The notes: generated by a model not told the origin, from the letters alone. Shown: positions 32,546 through 45,149, counted from the stretch's first letter. The stretch is 64,000 bases of DNA from Diospyros lotus (GCF_014633365.1 NC_068352.1:7804393-7868392); one strand, 5' to 3'. Made by a program: numbers and translations.

Positions 32546-32869
32546 ATTTACCTTCAATCTATTATTTAAAAAAAAAAATCCAAACTTGGAAAGCCAAAGT
32601 TATAAAATCCAAAAGAGAAAAATTCCAAATCACTTCACCATCACAAGGGTGACCATATACATGCACTCAATTTAGATGGCAGACATAAATCCTACGTGGA
32701 CTTGTTTGTGCTAGAGAGGGCGTTTTGACTCCGTAGGCATCCCATAAAGAAGAAGACACATTGCGTGCGCATCTTTGGAAAGACGTCCTCAAACTTTCTT
32801 CATTAAATTATCCGAACTAGTAGATTTCTCCACTCACATTATAATCTCTTGTCTTTGTAGGGCAAAGTA
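32546..32869. other. Intergenic, nothing recognised
   Basis: No ORF of substance, no repeat boundary and no RNA signature seen. Confidence 0.3.
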
Positions 32870-34302
32870 AAATTATACATAATATATTGCAAAGAATTTA
32901 TTAGCTTAAGAAGGGTAAATTAAGATTTTTTATCCTTTAAAAATAAAATTTAAATAATTAAAATAAAATAAGAATGTAAAGATTGTAGCATACAAGATTT
33001 AAAGTGATTCAATTTTAAAGTTTAATCCACTATTTCGGTTTACCATAAAGGATTTTGACAAATACACAAATTATACCTTTTACTATACCTTGTAACTTTT
33101 AACCAGAATTAACTACTTAACCTTTATAAGTTGGCTTTTAAAACTTGGTTCAGTCATAACCAAACTGCCTTTCAAAGTTTAGGCATAACCTTTACACAAT
33201 TTTACAATAAACCGTGAAAGAATTTCTCAAGAGTAAAAGAATATAACAGTGATTACAAATGATTCTCTTGAACAGAAGAGAGATTAAAAATATAGAGATA
33301 CAACACTATTTTTTAAGATTTTATAGAAAAAAATGATATTGAAAGAACGTGAGAAGTAAAAAGCTTCAAAAAGATTTTTGAAGATTTGCTCAAGCTTTTG
33401 CAAAGAGTTCTTGTGTGTTGTGTTGTAAACTTCTTTAGCATTCCTCAGCAACTATTTATAGTTTTGATTTGTGTCAAAACTGACAACTTTTGTCTTTACA
33501 AACCTTAAACAATTGTTAGAAAATCACAAAAGTACGCACTTGAGGTCTGAAGAGCATTTAATGAATGTAATAGCTATATTTTTTGAAATCTGACAGAAAA
33601 TACTCAACTAAGTTTTAGCCTTACTCGATTAAATACACTATGTATTCGAGTATATATTGAGCCAACTCGAGTATGACCAATTTATTACTCGAGTATGACC
33701 AATTTATTACTTGATTAATTTTTAGTCTAGAGACTTGGCCAGATTTCAACTCATCCTTACTCCATTATATAAGATATCTACTTGAGTATAAAATAACATT
33801 ACTCGATTAACAAAAGAACTTCACTCGAGTAAAAAAATGCTCAAAATTTTTAACTAGATGATACTTGATTATAATGCAGATTCACTCGAGTATAATCGAT
33901 TATTACTTGATTACAAAAACACATTACTTGATTAATTTTAAAATGATAGAAAAATGCATATCACACTCGAGTAAAGGGATTTAGATAGTTGAGTATATCA
34001 CTTCTTTACTTGATTATTCTTATATATGTAATCGATTATTTTGAAAATGAACTAAGCATTACTTGATTACTCTCAAAGCTTACTCAATTGATTTTCACAA
34101 AAAGGCTTACTCAATTGGCTCTCACATGTCTGATAAAATATTCGATTATTTTGAACAAATATTTGATTAAAAGATTATCAACTTAAAAATATCTTAAAAG
34201 GTTTTGGACACCATTAATGAACCAAATTTACTAAAAAATATTTGTTCATCCAAATTTACTAAAAATATTTTTCATTAAATAAAAACACACATTTCTTAAC
34301 AA
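32870..34302 (-). mobile_element. Maximus/SIRE-like Copia LTR with TCGA palindromes
   Basis: Minus strand: starts near 34302 (TTAAGAAATGTGTG after GGCTGATTG). TATAAATA (minus) is at 33453-33460, and the transcribed part continues left to about 32870. Its U3 (33590-34150) is packed with ACTCGAGTA and decayed ACTCGATTA/ACTTGATTA words. It has the same internal order as the LTR at 59690-61148 (AAGATTTA-AGTGATTC block, then TATA, then palindromes). The left boundary is approximate. Confidence 0.55.
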
Positions 34303-34721
34303 TCAGCCCATTTTGATTTATGAGCCTATTTGAGGATGACAAAACATTTTATCCTAAGGAGCTATGATTTAATCATAAAAAGAGGCACACATAAATTATT
34401 GAATTACTAAGAAGCTCCTTCTGAAACTAATATGCCTTTTTCTCCCATTTTTTTTTCATTAACAAAGAAGGCTCCCTAGAATTTGGATAAGAAGTTACAT
34501 CACAGCGCTCCCCCTGACTCATTGAATTTTCTTTCTATTGTTGGCAAACTACAACAATTAAATTTATTTATATTGGGATCAGCCAAAGCAGAATCCTTCA
34601 CAAAAGCTAAGGTCTGAGATGTTGCTGGCGAGGTCAACCGGGTCTAGATCGGATCCACTATCCTAGGAGGCAGAGGCTTCAAGAGCATGAACGGGGTCTT
34701 CTGGGCCTTTAGGGTCGTTGG
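34303..34721 (-). mobile_element. 3' tail of a SIRE-like interior, truncated
   Basis: Minus strand carries GATAAAATGTTTTGTCATCC...GGGCTGATTG just before the LTR, which is the usual non-coding 3' end of Maximus/SIRE elements, and a GGGGGAGCG purine tract (complement of about 34507-34515). Coding domains further upstream are missing. 34570-34721 has no recognised content. Confidence 0.4.
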
Positions 34722-37175
34722 TGTAACACCCCCTTTCCTAGAACTGGCCGAGAAAATGTGCTACGGGAAAATAGACATAAAATAAAATAAAACTCACTAA
34801 TAAACTGAAACTGATATAAGTAATAACTCAACTAATCAAAACTGGAAGTGTCTCAATTAAGCTTTCACATAACTCTGATTCAAGAGAGGATCAACATAAA
34901 CTGAAAATAAAACCATAATCATTGTCTAAGATAATCCCTCAATTGGAAATATAAAATAATCCTAAACTGACAAGACACTAAATAACACTAACTCCCAGAC
35001 ATCTTTAATTCTTGAGTGGCTCCATGTACACACATTACTGACCACTGCTGTTAGGCCCCACATCTGGTACTCCGTCACTAGGACCTAGAATGGTGAAGAG
35101 TACAAGGTGAGCTATAAAGCTCAACAAGTAATAGATATGAAAGAATAATTAAAGTTTAATCGAAGAATATCGATACTCATAAAATACTAATTATCCCTGT
35201 ACTGAGGGAGTAGTAATCACTGAACGAAGCATAAATAAAATATCAATGCATGTATTCTGTAAACTAAATGCAAGTAATGTAACTTTGGCCATAGGCCCAT
35301 ATAAATTGAAACACATATATGCCTGATCTAAATCCTGCAACCATAAAAATTGTAAGCACATACCGTGGGCAATATGCCCCTAGCCCCTTGGTCGTCACCA
35401 GGCGAGCAGCTCATAATTGAAACCGATGAGATCCCCTCGGACTAGCCGCCTGACGCGCATACTATAATGCAATGCTCATATACATGCTAGTACACGATAT
35501 GAGGTGCTCCACATAATAACATGCTCCATGCTCACACAAGATGTATGCACATATAACCATATCATAACTTTCACACAAAAGTATGAAATGCACAAGTTAT
35601 TACTATTTTTGGAATCCAAATATTACTCGTATTTTCCCTTGAAATACAAAATTCACTGATATTTATTGATTTAATTAATTATTTATCTTGAGGGTTGCAA
35701 TATGAAGACTTCCCGAGCACGCTTAACTTTAGAGTTCTTGTAATATTGGTTGCAAAATTGGATGTAAAACATGAAAATCTGGGTGTGAGTGGCTTACACA
35801 CAAGTACTATTTGAATAGGTCCAAAATCAATTCGAATAGATCTGGAAAAACTCAAGAAATTAAACGTGATTTTGCAAGTTCATTCAAATGGTACAGTACC
35901 CTATTCGAATAGATTTGACAAAACTTAAGCATTTGAATGTGAGATCTCAAGGGCATTCGAAAAACCTCATTGTAGCATTTGGATGATACTCACGGACTTT
36001 TGGAGATTATTCAAAATTCATTCAGATGAAAGAATATGCATTCGAATGGGAGGAAGGGTCATTTGGATAGGACACACAATAACAACTTGGACCCATTTGG
36101 ATGCTAAGAAACTCATTCAAATAATATAAGGAACTCATTTGGATAATGCGATAATATTAAGAACTTATTTGGATACATCTCATGCCATTCGAATATCACT
36201 CACAACTTTGGTTAATCCATTTGGATATGGGGGAAACCATTAGGATGACTGCATATTAAATTTAACAATCATAAACGCTAACAGAGATTGAAATTTGAAA
36301 CAATATCTATCATTACTACACCATTCCGAAAGAAATCTTGGAAGAAGAATCCCAATCGATATAGAATAACATCAAGATGAATCAACAATCGTATTGGGAA
36401 GGAAACGCTTATGAGAAAATCATGCATAACTTATCAAAACTCATTGTACGGTGATATATTGAATGTATTTATATATATATGTACATATTGTCTAATTAAA
36501 CTAGGAACCAAAACAAAGAGTCTTGGTATTCTGAGATCATTGTAAAACATGGATCCTAAGTTAAAAGATTACAAGAAAGATACTTGCACAAGAAAGCCAT
36601 TGATACGCTAATATGGAAATACGTATATGTATATACATGTACTGAAAACTGAAAATGGATTTACTTAAGGAACCCGTAAGAAAGGATTACGGGGTTGGAT
36701 ACTTGCCTTAATAACTCCGATCAATTTCTTGATTGAACTTGAAACCTCTCTTACGAAGAACTCAACAAAGAGCACTTCCTCAATTCTCCTCTTCAACTTT
36801 CACAGACTTCTTTCTCTCTTTCTTCCAGCGGTGTGAGAAAACTATGGCTTTCTATGAGTATATATACGTAAGGAAGCCACCCTAAAAGCCATCTCATTCT
36901 TCTATGTTAACTTGGAGACTTCAAACTCCTAATCCTCACGCACGGGAACACCCACACTTAATCTCTAATAATAATTAAATTCTAATTATTATTTAAATCT
37001 CTAAATTACCAGCATGCCCTTGAATTTATTTCCACATAATTAAATGCCATTAAAATGCTATTCACTCATTTAAAAATTTCTAAATTGCCATCTTGGCAAA
37101 TTCTCTTAACCAAGAATTAAATAAATAATTAAATAATTCTTAAATAACTTCTAGGCTCTCTAATGGGTCGTTACA
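34722..37175 (-). repeat. 3' LTR of the first Tekay element
   Basis: 2454 bp. On the minus strand it starts TGTAACGACCC and ends GGGGGTGTTACA. It matches 42002-42543 over its left 540 bp. A TATA-like TATATATAC (minus) is at about 36859-36868. A cluster of ATTCGAAT and related words occupies 35800-36260, which on the minus strand lies downstream of the TATA. Confidence 0.85.
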
Positions 37176-37207
37176 ATTTCTCCACTCCTTAAAAGAATTT
37201 GGTCCTC

Positions 37208-37645
37208 CAAATTCGTACCTAGTTACTCGAATAGCGAGGGGTAAAGATTCTTCATTTCTTCTTCTAGTTCCCATGTCGCATCTTCTAAAGAGTGTCGCTG
37301 CCATTGTACCTTTACAAGAGGAATTGATTGGTTCCTTAAGGTCTTTTCTTTACGCTCTAAAATACTGATAGGCATCTTTTCATAAGACACATCTTTTCCC
37401 ACTTTAAGAGTTTGAAAATCAATTACGTGCTGAGGATCGGACACATACTTCCTCAACATCAAAACGTTAAACACATTATGAACATGGGATAATTGGGGTG
37501 GCAAAGCTAACTCATATGCCAAAGTCCCTATCCATTTCAAAATCTCGAACCGACCAATGTAATGGGGACTAAGCTCCCCTGTTACGCCAAATTTTCGCAC
37601 TCCTTTAATAGGCATGACTCTCAACCAAACATGGTCACCTACCAA
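37208..37645 (-). pseudogene. Tekay integrase C-terminus and chromodomain
   Basis: VGDHVWLRVMPIKGVRKFG, LSPHYIGRFEILKWIGTLAYELALPP and LSHVHNVFNVLMLRKYV form the integrase GPY/F-type C-terminal part. VKVQWQRHSLEDATWELEEEMKNLYP is the chromodomain, which in this family is thought to guide integration to heterochromatin. The frame is open for 140 codons to the stop near 37223, making it the best preserved part of this copy. Confidence 0.88.
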
Positions 37646-38420
37646 AAACTAGAGATCTCATTGCCGCTTGTCTGCATAGCTCTTCTGTCTATTTTGGGCT
37701 GTTTTCATTCTCGCTTTGATCACTCGGATCTTTTCTAACATCTTCTCAACAATTTCAGGACCTAACAAAGCCCTATCACCAATTTATTCCCAACATATCA
37801 GCGATCGACACGGTTGCCCATACAAATCCTCATATGGTGACATTCCAATACTTGAATGGAAACTATTATTATAGACAAATTCTACCAAAAGTAGATGCTC
37901 ATCCCAACTTCCTTGGAAGTCTAAAACACAAGCTCTCAACTTGTCCTCAAGAGTCCTGATAGTCCTTTCTAACTGACCATCTGTCTGTGGATGAAACGCC
38001 ATACTAAACCTCAATTGAGACCCTAATGCATCATGTAAGGCTCCCTAAGAATGAGAAGTAAAACGAGGATCTTGATCTGATATAATTCTGGATGGAACAC
38101 CGCCCAATTTCATGATCTCCTTAATATAGATCCTTGCAAATCTATTTAATGGATAAGTTTTCTTAATAGGCAGAAAATAGGCTGATTTAGTCAAACAATC
38201 AACAATCACCCATATAGGGTCATAGCCTTTCGTCATCCTGGGTAAACCCATCACAAAATCCATAGCAACATTATCCCATTTCCACTCCAAAATAGGTAAT
38301 GGAAGTAATAAACTTGCGGGTTTCTGATGTTCTGCTTTAACTTGTTGGCATACTGAACACTGTGAAACATATTTAGCTACATCTTTCTTCATACCACTCC
38401 ACCAATATTGTCGCTTAAGG
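37646..38420 (-). pseudogene. Tekay integrase catalytic core
   Basis: Contains the [21 protein letters not shown] block with the third catalytic acidic residue, then [28 protein letters not shown]. Upstream in the ORF 38045-39037 are the zinc-binding region ([14 protein letters not shown]), [21 protein letters not shown] (first Asp) and [12 protein letters not shown] (second Asp). A stop near 38043 and others near 37780 and 37650 split the frame. Confidence 0.88.
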
Positions 38421-39226
38421 TCATGGTATATCTTCACAACACTTGGACGAATAGTATAATGGTTCTTATGTGCTTCATTCAAAATCTCTTGCTTAAGATT
38501 TCCATCCTCGGCTATACAAATATGTCCTTGGAATAAGAGTATACCATAATTCCGTAGAGTATATCCCAAAGGAGAAAACTTCTCAATATCAACTAAGATC
38601 TGGGCCAACTTCTCATCTTTTGATTGCTGGTTCTTGAGTCGGTAAAATAACTCAGGTTGTATTCTCATGTAGGCATAGCTCACAACTAATCTATCTTCTA
38701 GGGATGAAATAGATAAAGCACTTAATTGCTCCAATAAATTCCATTCTTGAACCGTCATTGTAGCTATAGAAGCTCCTTGCCTACTCAAGGCATTGACTAC
38801 CACATTAGCCTTTTTGGGATGGTATAGAATCTCACAATCGAAATCTTTAAATAACTCGACCCAACGTCTCTGCCTCATATTCAATTCTTTCTGAGATAGA
38901 AGATAATGTAAACTCTTATGATCTATATAAATTTCAACTTTCTCTCCATATAAGTAGTGTCTCCATATCTTTAATGCAAATACTACCATTGCCAACTCCA
39001 AATCATGAGTAGGGTAGTTCACCTCGTGTTTCTTCAATTGCCTGGAAGCATAAGTATTAACTCAACCCTTTTGCATCAATATGTAACCTAAACCTGAATG
39101 AGAGGCATCACTGTATACGAAATATTTCTCTCTACCTCTTGGTATAGCTAAGACTGGTGCAATAGTTAACCTTTGATTTAATTCTTGGAAAGCACGTTCA
39201 TATGCGTCATTCCATTCAAACTTCTC
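38421..39226 (-). pseudogene. Tekay RNase H and linker
   Basis: [30 protein letters not shown] and [25 protein letters not shown] are RNase H (DHKSL with catalytic Asp). [16 protein letters not shown] is the conserved end of RNase H, with VADALSR changed to VVNALSR. It is read in one frame continuous with the integrase to 39037; a stop at about 39061 separates it from RT. Confidence 0.88.
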
Positions 39227-40217
39227 TCATTTTCTTGTTAACTTCGTCATAGGGGAAGATAAACGAGCAAATCCCTTAACGAATCTCCTATAATAGCTTG
39301 CGCGACCCAGAAAACTACGTATCTTTATCACTGTCATATGTCTTAGCCAATCCATAATTGTTCTGGTTTTGTTTGGATCCACTGAAATACTGTCTCTAGA
39401 CATCACATGACCTAGAAATCCAATTTGAGTAAGCCAGAAATCACTTTTACTGAACTTGGCGTACAATTGCTCTTCCTTGAGCCTCTGCAATACCACAGTA
39501 AGATGCTCTGTATGCTCCTCCACATTAGGTGAGTAGATTAGGATATAGTCGATGAAGACAATAATGAAGCGATCTAAGTAATCACGCAGAACTCGGTTCA
39601 TCAAATCAATGAAAATAGTTGGGGCATTTGTCAACCCAAATGGCATCACCACAAACTCGTAGTGTCCATAGCGTGTCCTGAAGTAGTCTTCTAGATATCA
39701 TCATCTCTAACTCGCACTTGATGGTAACTCAATCTCAAATCTATCTTGGAGAACACTTTAGCTCGTCACAACTGGTCTAACAAGTCATCAACTCATGGTA
39801 AGGGATATTTATTCTTCACTGTCACTTGATTTAATTGGCGATAATCTATGCAAAATCTCAAAGATCCATCTTTCTTCCTTACGAACAATACTGGTGCACC
39901 CCACGGGGATGAATTGCGCTAGATAAAACTCTTCTCTATTAATTCTTCTAACCAGGACTTTAACTTATTGGGTGCCATTTGATATGAAGCCTTGGAAATA
40001 GGCTGTGTACCAGGCAATAATTCAATAGTAAACACTACTCCTCTCCGAAGAGGTAATCCTGTAGGTCATCCTGGAAAACATATGAGAAATCACGCACTAC
40101 TGACACCTCGGATAGCTTCCTCTTGGTTCCCTCATTAGTAGTCACAAAGGTTAGATAAGCTTCACATCCATCACGCATCAGCTTCTCGACTTTCATCTCT
40201 GAGATCATAGGAATCAT
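39227..40217 (-). pseudogene. Tekay reverse transcriptase
   Basis: [32 protein letters not shown] followed by IDYILIYSP: the catalytic F-I-D-D is F-I-D-Y here, so the polymerase is dead. Downstream [19 protein letters not shown] and [18 protein letters not shown] are the RT thumb/connection. The 5' half (39653-40217) is broken by stops and a frameshift near 39690, with [12 protein letters not shown] at its start. Confidence 0.85.
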
Positions 40218-40253
40218 AGATATAGGCTTGACTCCAGTATATCTAAGAACAGA

Positions 40254-40622
40254 CTATTGAGATAGTTCGAAGTCAAAAATCTTTCGTCGACAGTCAACTC
40301 GTGCATAATGCCGTGACAACCAATCCATGCCAAGGATCAAATCAAAATCCTTAACATCGAGAATTACCAAATCCCCCAATAATTTCTTATCATGTATCTC
40401 AATCTCACAATTCTCAAACATTTCTCTAGCCTCCGTAATCTTATCTCTCGGCGTAAACACAATCAAATGATATGGCAAGGAAATCCAGGAATGAGGAACA
40501 TAACATACTGCGCGTAGTGCAATAAAAGAATGTGTAGAATTAGTATTAAATAATGTATGCACATCATGACCATATAAAGATAGAATACCTTGGATAGTAC
40601 CGTCGCCTTGCTCTGCATCCAC
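40254..40622 (-). pseudogene. Tekay aspartic protease
   Basis: IQGILSLYGHDVHTLFNTNSTHSFIA: the active site D-T-G-S is N-T-N-S, so it is inactive. LVILDVKDFDLILGMDWLSRHYARVDCRRK is the typical C-terminal protease block. Open for 122 codons. Confidence 0.85.
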
Positions 40623-40679
40623 TGTGGTGAGAGCATAGACCCTACCCTACACTTGGGGTCTCTCCGCGGGAGGTGGATG

Positions 40680-41864
40680 CTAAGCTACTAGTAATGGTGG
40701 TATAGGTGCCGCTCCTAGCCCTCTAACTACTGGTGGCCTCTGATTCTCCTGTTGGCCTCTATTCTGGGGTGGTTGTGTACACTTGTTAGTTGTGTGTCCT
40801 TTTTGTCCACACCCTAAATAGGTCACCTTTGGTGCAGGGAGTGCTGTTTGATTCCTCGGACAATCTTTCTTCCTATACCTTTCTTGTCCACACTTGTAAC
40901 ATACATTTTTCCAAGCTAGGCACAATCCTCCGTGCTTCCTCCCACACTGACTCCACTATGGATTATTCTTTGTATTATTTCTTAGTTCGGCTATCCACTT
41001 CCTCTTCTTATTATTGGATGAACCCTGAGATGTACTTGTGCCCTTCCTGGCTACTTGTGTCGCCCTTCACTCATTGCAATCTCGCTCGATAGTATATGCT
41101 CGCTAGACTATCGTGGCATAATACACACTCTGAGCTCCTCCAAAGGCATGGCGAATATTCGCTCACAATCTTCTTTGAAACTTGACAGCCTTCTTCGCTT
41201 CAGTGGATACCAACTTTGGGGCGTAACGAGTTAAGGCTATAAACTCCGCCTCATATTGGGCCACTATCTTGGTACCCTGAACTAGCTCAATGAACTCATA
41301 GACCTTCTTCTCTTTCACCCATGCTAAACAATAAGCCTCATTGAACACTTACTAGAACTCGACCCATGTGGGTTCTCGGTTACCAAACCTCTGGCGAGTA
41401 GCCTCCCACCATCTCTCAGCATCACTTTTGAATAAGAATGTGCTAAGTCGCACCCATCAATCATCTGTACAACCAATAGAACGAAGATGCTTCTTTATCG
41501 ATAACATTCAATTCTCAGTCGTTGTTACATCTGTGCCTCCATGGAATGCTGGTGGTCGGAAGGCCATGAAATCCTTTAATATCCGACTCCCTGTATCTGC
41601 CTCCACAACTGGAACAATTGGAGCGACTGGCGAATTGCCTCTACTGCCTCCTGCTTCTTGTGTTCCTTGTGGTTGCCTTACCTGATTAGTTACTAGGGTA
41701 TCGATGACCCTTATCAAGCCTGCCAACATGCCTTGCATCTCAGCCATACCCTATTGTAGATCGCTACCAGACTCCCCTAGTGAGCCAGGCATGGACACTA
41801 AAACTTCAACTAGAATAGAAGCAGCCTGACTGCGAGTATAAGGTCATCCACTTCTATCACTCAT
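40680..41864 (-). pseudogene. Tekay gag with two zinc knuckles
   Basis: The start is probably ATG at 41864 (MSDRSG, then an immediate stop). It continues MAEMQGMLAGLIRVIDTLV, RILKDFMAFRPPAFHGG, EFIELVQGTKIVAQYEAEFIALTRYAPKLV. Knuckle 1, CYKCGQERYRKKDC, has Tyr for the His; knuckle 2, YLGCGQKGHTTNKC, has lost its first Cys. Several stops and frameshifts lie between 41000 and 41500. Confidence 0.82.
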
Positions 41865-41985
41865 TTTCCTGCATCACCACTTAGAGTTAGAATACTGCTA
41901 ATTGGGAAAACTTATCTAACTGACAGACACAAATCCTAACTCTACCCAACATCCTATGTGTGTACGGGAGACACCTTAAAACATC

Positions 41986-42001
41986 GCTCAGATACCAATA
42001 C
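41986..42001 (-). other. Tekay primer-binding site
   Basis: Minus strand TTGGTATCTGAGC, one base from the initiator Met tRNA complement, next to the LTR end at 42002. Confidence 0.8.
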
Positions 42002-42543
42002 TATAACACCCCCTCTCCTAGAACTACCCGAGAAGAGATGTTACAGGGAAATTGAAATAAAATTAAATAAAACTCACTGATAAACTGAAACTAAAATCAG
42101 CAATAACTCAACTAATAAAAAATGGAAGCGTCTCACTCAACCTGTCACGTAACTTTGATCCAAGAGAGGATCAACATTAACTGAAAATAAAACCATAATC
42201 ACTGTCTAAGGTAATCCCTCAACTGAAAATATAAAATACTCCTAAACTGACAAGACACTAAATAACACCAACTCTCAGACATCTTTAGTTCTTGAGCGGC
42301 TCCACGTACGCACACTACTGGCCACTGTTGCTAGGTCCCACATCTGGTACTCCCTCGCTAGGAACTGGAATGGTGAAGAGTACAAGGTGAGCTACAAAGT
42401 TCAACAAGTAATAGATATGAAAGAATAACTGAAGTTTAATCAAAAATATCAATACTCATAAAATACTGAATGTTCTTGTACTAAGGGAGTAAAAATCACT
42501 GAACAATGCATGAATAAAATATCAATGCACGTAATCTGTAAAC
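42002..42543 (-). repeat. 5' LTR of the first Tekay element, truncated
   Basis: Collinear with 34722-35270, with scattered substitutions. The promoter-bearing remainder of the LTR is missing, which alone would prevent its expression. Confidence 0.85.
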
Positions 42544-43440
42544 AATATATTATCTAGTCTGGATTAATAAATGTGGAAAGGAAGCGAGTTGATCCAGAGC
42601 GAGGAACTCTTGTAGTGGTATTGATTTTGTGCTTTTCTAATGTTGCTTTCAGAGAGTTTCATACTCGCTTAGAGGGATAGTCTGTAGGGCAGTACCAGAG
42701 GCCCCAAGAGCCTTTGTTGGGAGAGTCTCTCACTATCTTAGTAGGTATAAAGAATTGTGTCCTTTACTTCGCCTATTACCAACTATTTGATATCTTGTGC
42801 GCACCATTTTGAAAGTTAGTATGTTTGGCTTTTTAATCAATTTTTTATAGATAGTGTTAATTGTTGTTGATCATACATAATAATAAATTTATTTGCTAGA
42901 GAATTTTTCTTCAAACTCTAAGAATTTTGCAAAATAGAGAATGATTAGAGGGCATAAGGCGTTATCTATGCAAATATTCCAATGCTTCAGTTATATTCTT
43001 AATTAGAATTGTAGAGCTCTTGAATAGGTAGGAGTGTCTTTGTTGAGAGAATGAGTCATCCTCTATTTATAGCCAAGGAAAGTAGTGAGTGATAAGGATT
43101 CTTGATTTTTCGAGATTAGCACAGATTTCGTTGATCTTAGTCTGTTACCAAATTTGTGAAAAAGATCTTAAAGATATGTTTGTATGTCTCTATCATGGGA
43201 ATGCCCCACGAGAGGCTCTCCAAGAGAGCTTTCAACTTTTAACGAAACTTTTTGGTCTTCCCTTATGGGAGTCTGTCGAGGGAGTATCTCGAGGATCTTT
43301 TAGACCGAGGTCTTTTGGGCCTTTTTTGTGCTATTTTTTTATTTTTTATCTCTTATACTTAATTCTTAGGTTTCCAGCTTAACCTTTATAGATGCACCTA
43401 GACTTTTCTACCCATCAAAAAAAAAAAAAAAAAAAACATC
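42544..43440 (-). mobile_element. LTR-like unclassified repeat
   Basis: Non-coding. TATAAATAGAGG on the minus strand (complement of about 43056-43067) is followed by GGGAGAGTCT and AGGCTCTCC words, a style shared with 30735-31060. A 21-base A run at 43417-43437 closes it. No PBS or coding domain seen. The ORF 43089-43382 is probably chance. Confidence 0.35.
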
Positions 43441-44264
43441 AGCTCTCTTTGAAGTCAATTTCTTACCTACCCTAGACCAATTGCATTGAAATGGCCCATC
43501 TCAATAATATATTGGCATTCTATTTTGTTTGAAACCAAACAAGCGTGCAGATCACATCATTCCTTAATTAATGTAGCAGATTTTGTTACACGTGTTAAAC
43601 GTAGCTTTCCCTCACAAATAAATTACACATATTTTTTTGAATTATATACAAATCTTTTATTTTTCATCCCAATGAAGTAATAAAAATGGTGACGGAATTC
43701 ATAAAGATATTGCATTTTTCTTGAGCAAAGAGGAACGTAGGCCATCAGCATTGCAATATTATTTGGCAAGATCACAATAATTATTTTTAGTTGGGTAGTA
43801 TTTGTTAATTAAGATATAAACAAAAAAAAAAAAAGTGAGATATATAAAATATTTCAGATAAAAGTATTTTTTATTATATTTATTAAATTTATCTAATAAT
43901 TTTTGAAAAAAATCACATGACTTGTTATTTGAATTTTTTTAGATAAATTTATCTCTCATCCATTCGAATAAATTTATCTTGATTTTTACAAATAAGAAAA
44001 AATAATGCATGTATCTTCTAGTATATTTTAAAAATTTAACAAATAATTTAATAAAAATTTTGAAATGCTTCTCGATCTTATCTTAATCATTCTATATTTT
44101 AGTTCAAAAAATATTTCAATCTTATTTTAATACAATCTTATTTTACTTATTTTAATAAATATTACTTTAAAAAATATTTAATTTAAGTTGTAGTTATCGT
44201 TGGAAAGATGAATTTATCATCTTAGTCCCACTGAAGTGCAGGAGGACTAGCTTTGCATATACTT
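43441..44264. other. AT-rich intergenic DNA
   Basis: No gene, RNA or element boundary recognised. Confidence 0.35.
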
Positions 44265-44272
44265 CTTATTTT

Positions 44273-44690
44273 CAATGTTTTGAAAATTGGATCGGATAGT
44301 ATACTAGCCTATTAATTGAGTCATGGGTCAGTGGGTCTGACTAGTTAAACCGGAGTGATCCGATCAAATGATGTCATATATATATTTTAATATATATTTG
44401 AAATATTAATATTCTATATATTATTATGAGAAATGTTATTATTAACTAATCTATAATTAATATTTTATATATAATTGTTATATATGTTATTAAAGAATTA
44501 ATTAATAATTAAAGATTTAAAAGTGAGTGAAGGGTGAAAAAAATCAAGGTCAACCTGGTTCACTGGTCTGACTGCATTTTGACTGGATTGAAAAATATTT
44601 AATTTTTTAATACAAACCAAACTGGATAGGCCACTGATTCCCAGTTAAACCAGTCTGATTGGCCGGTCTAGTCTTATTTTTAAAACAATG
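44273..44690. mobile_element. hAT-type MITE
   Basis: 418 bp with terminal inverted repeats CAATGTTTTGAAAAT and CATTGTTTTAAAAAT (13 of 15 positions) and a perfect 8-bp target duplication CTTATTTT (44265-44272 and 44691-44698), which is the hAT signature. The interior has the GGTCTGACT/CCGGTCTAGT words typical of this widespread plant MITE group. No coding capacity. Confidence 0.88.
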
Positions 44691-44698
44691 CTTATTTT

Positions 44699-45149
44699 GG
44701 CATTATCAATTTAAGTCATCCTACAAATAAGATGTATTTAAGATTTGAACTCTAGATCTAAAAAATATAAAAGAAGTCTTGAAGTATTGAACTATCACGG
44801 GTAACATTACATATATTTTAAGTTACATACAAAATATAAATTTTGGTTCCAACTAAATAAGAGTAAAAGAGGGTGAAATTTATTTATAAAAAGGTTACAT
44901 GCCTTCCTTGTATTGCAAGTTTCCTGAAAGTTGGGCATGGAATAAAGAAGCAATGCTCCTTTCTTGTCTTTGAAGACAACAAACAAATGTTGATCCAAAA
45001 ACAAGGTTCTTTGCTCAAAGCTATGTTTTATTTAGATTAATTATTTACTCAAAAAATAATGAATGCGTCGTAATAACAATAATGACAAATTTTAAATTTT
45101 ATGACACGACCCACTACATTAACTTTAAAGAATTTGTAAATAAGTCTTG
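44699..45149. other. Intergenic, nothing recognised
   Basis: The minus-strand ORF 44807-45004 has no familiar motif and lies in AT-rich DNA; I do not support it as a gene. Confidence 0.3.

Larger units (their letters stand above)
34722..42543 (-). mobile_element. Tekay-type chromovirus (Ty3/gypsy), degenerate
   Basis: Reads on the minus strand: truncated 5' LTR (42002-42543), PBS (about 41986-41997), gag-zinc knuckles, protease, RT, RNase H, integrase, chromodomain, polypurine tract, and complete 3' LTR (34722-37175). The C-terminal chromodomain and the gene order mark a chromovirus; sequence style is that of Tekay/Del. Stops and active-site changes throughout. The 5' LTR breaks off after TCTGTAAAC, where other repeat DNA begins. 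Confidence 0.88.
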
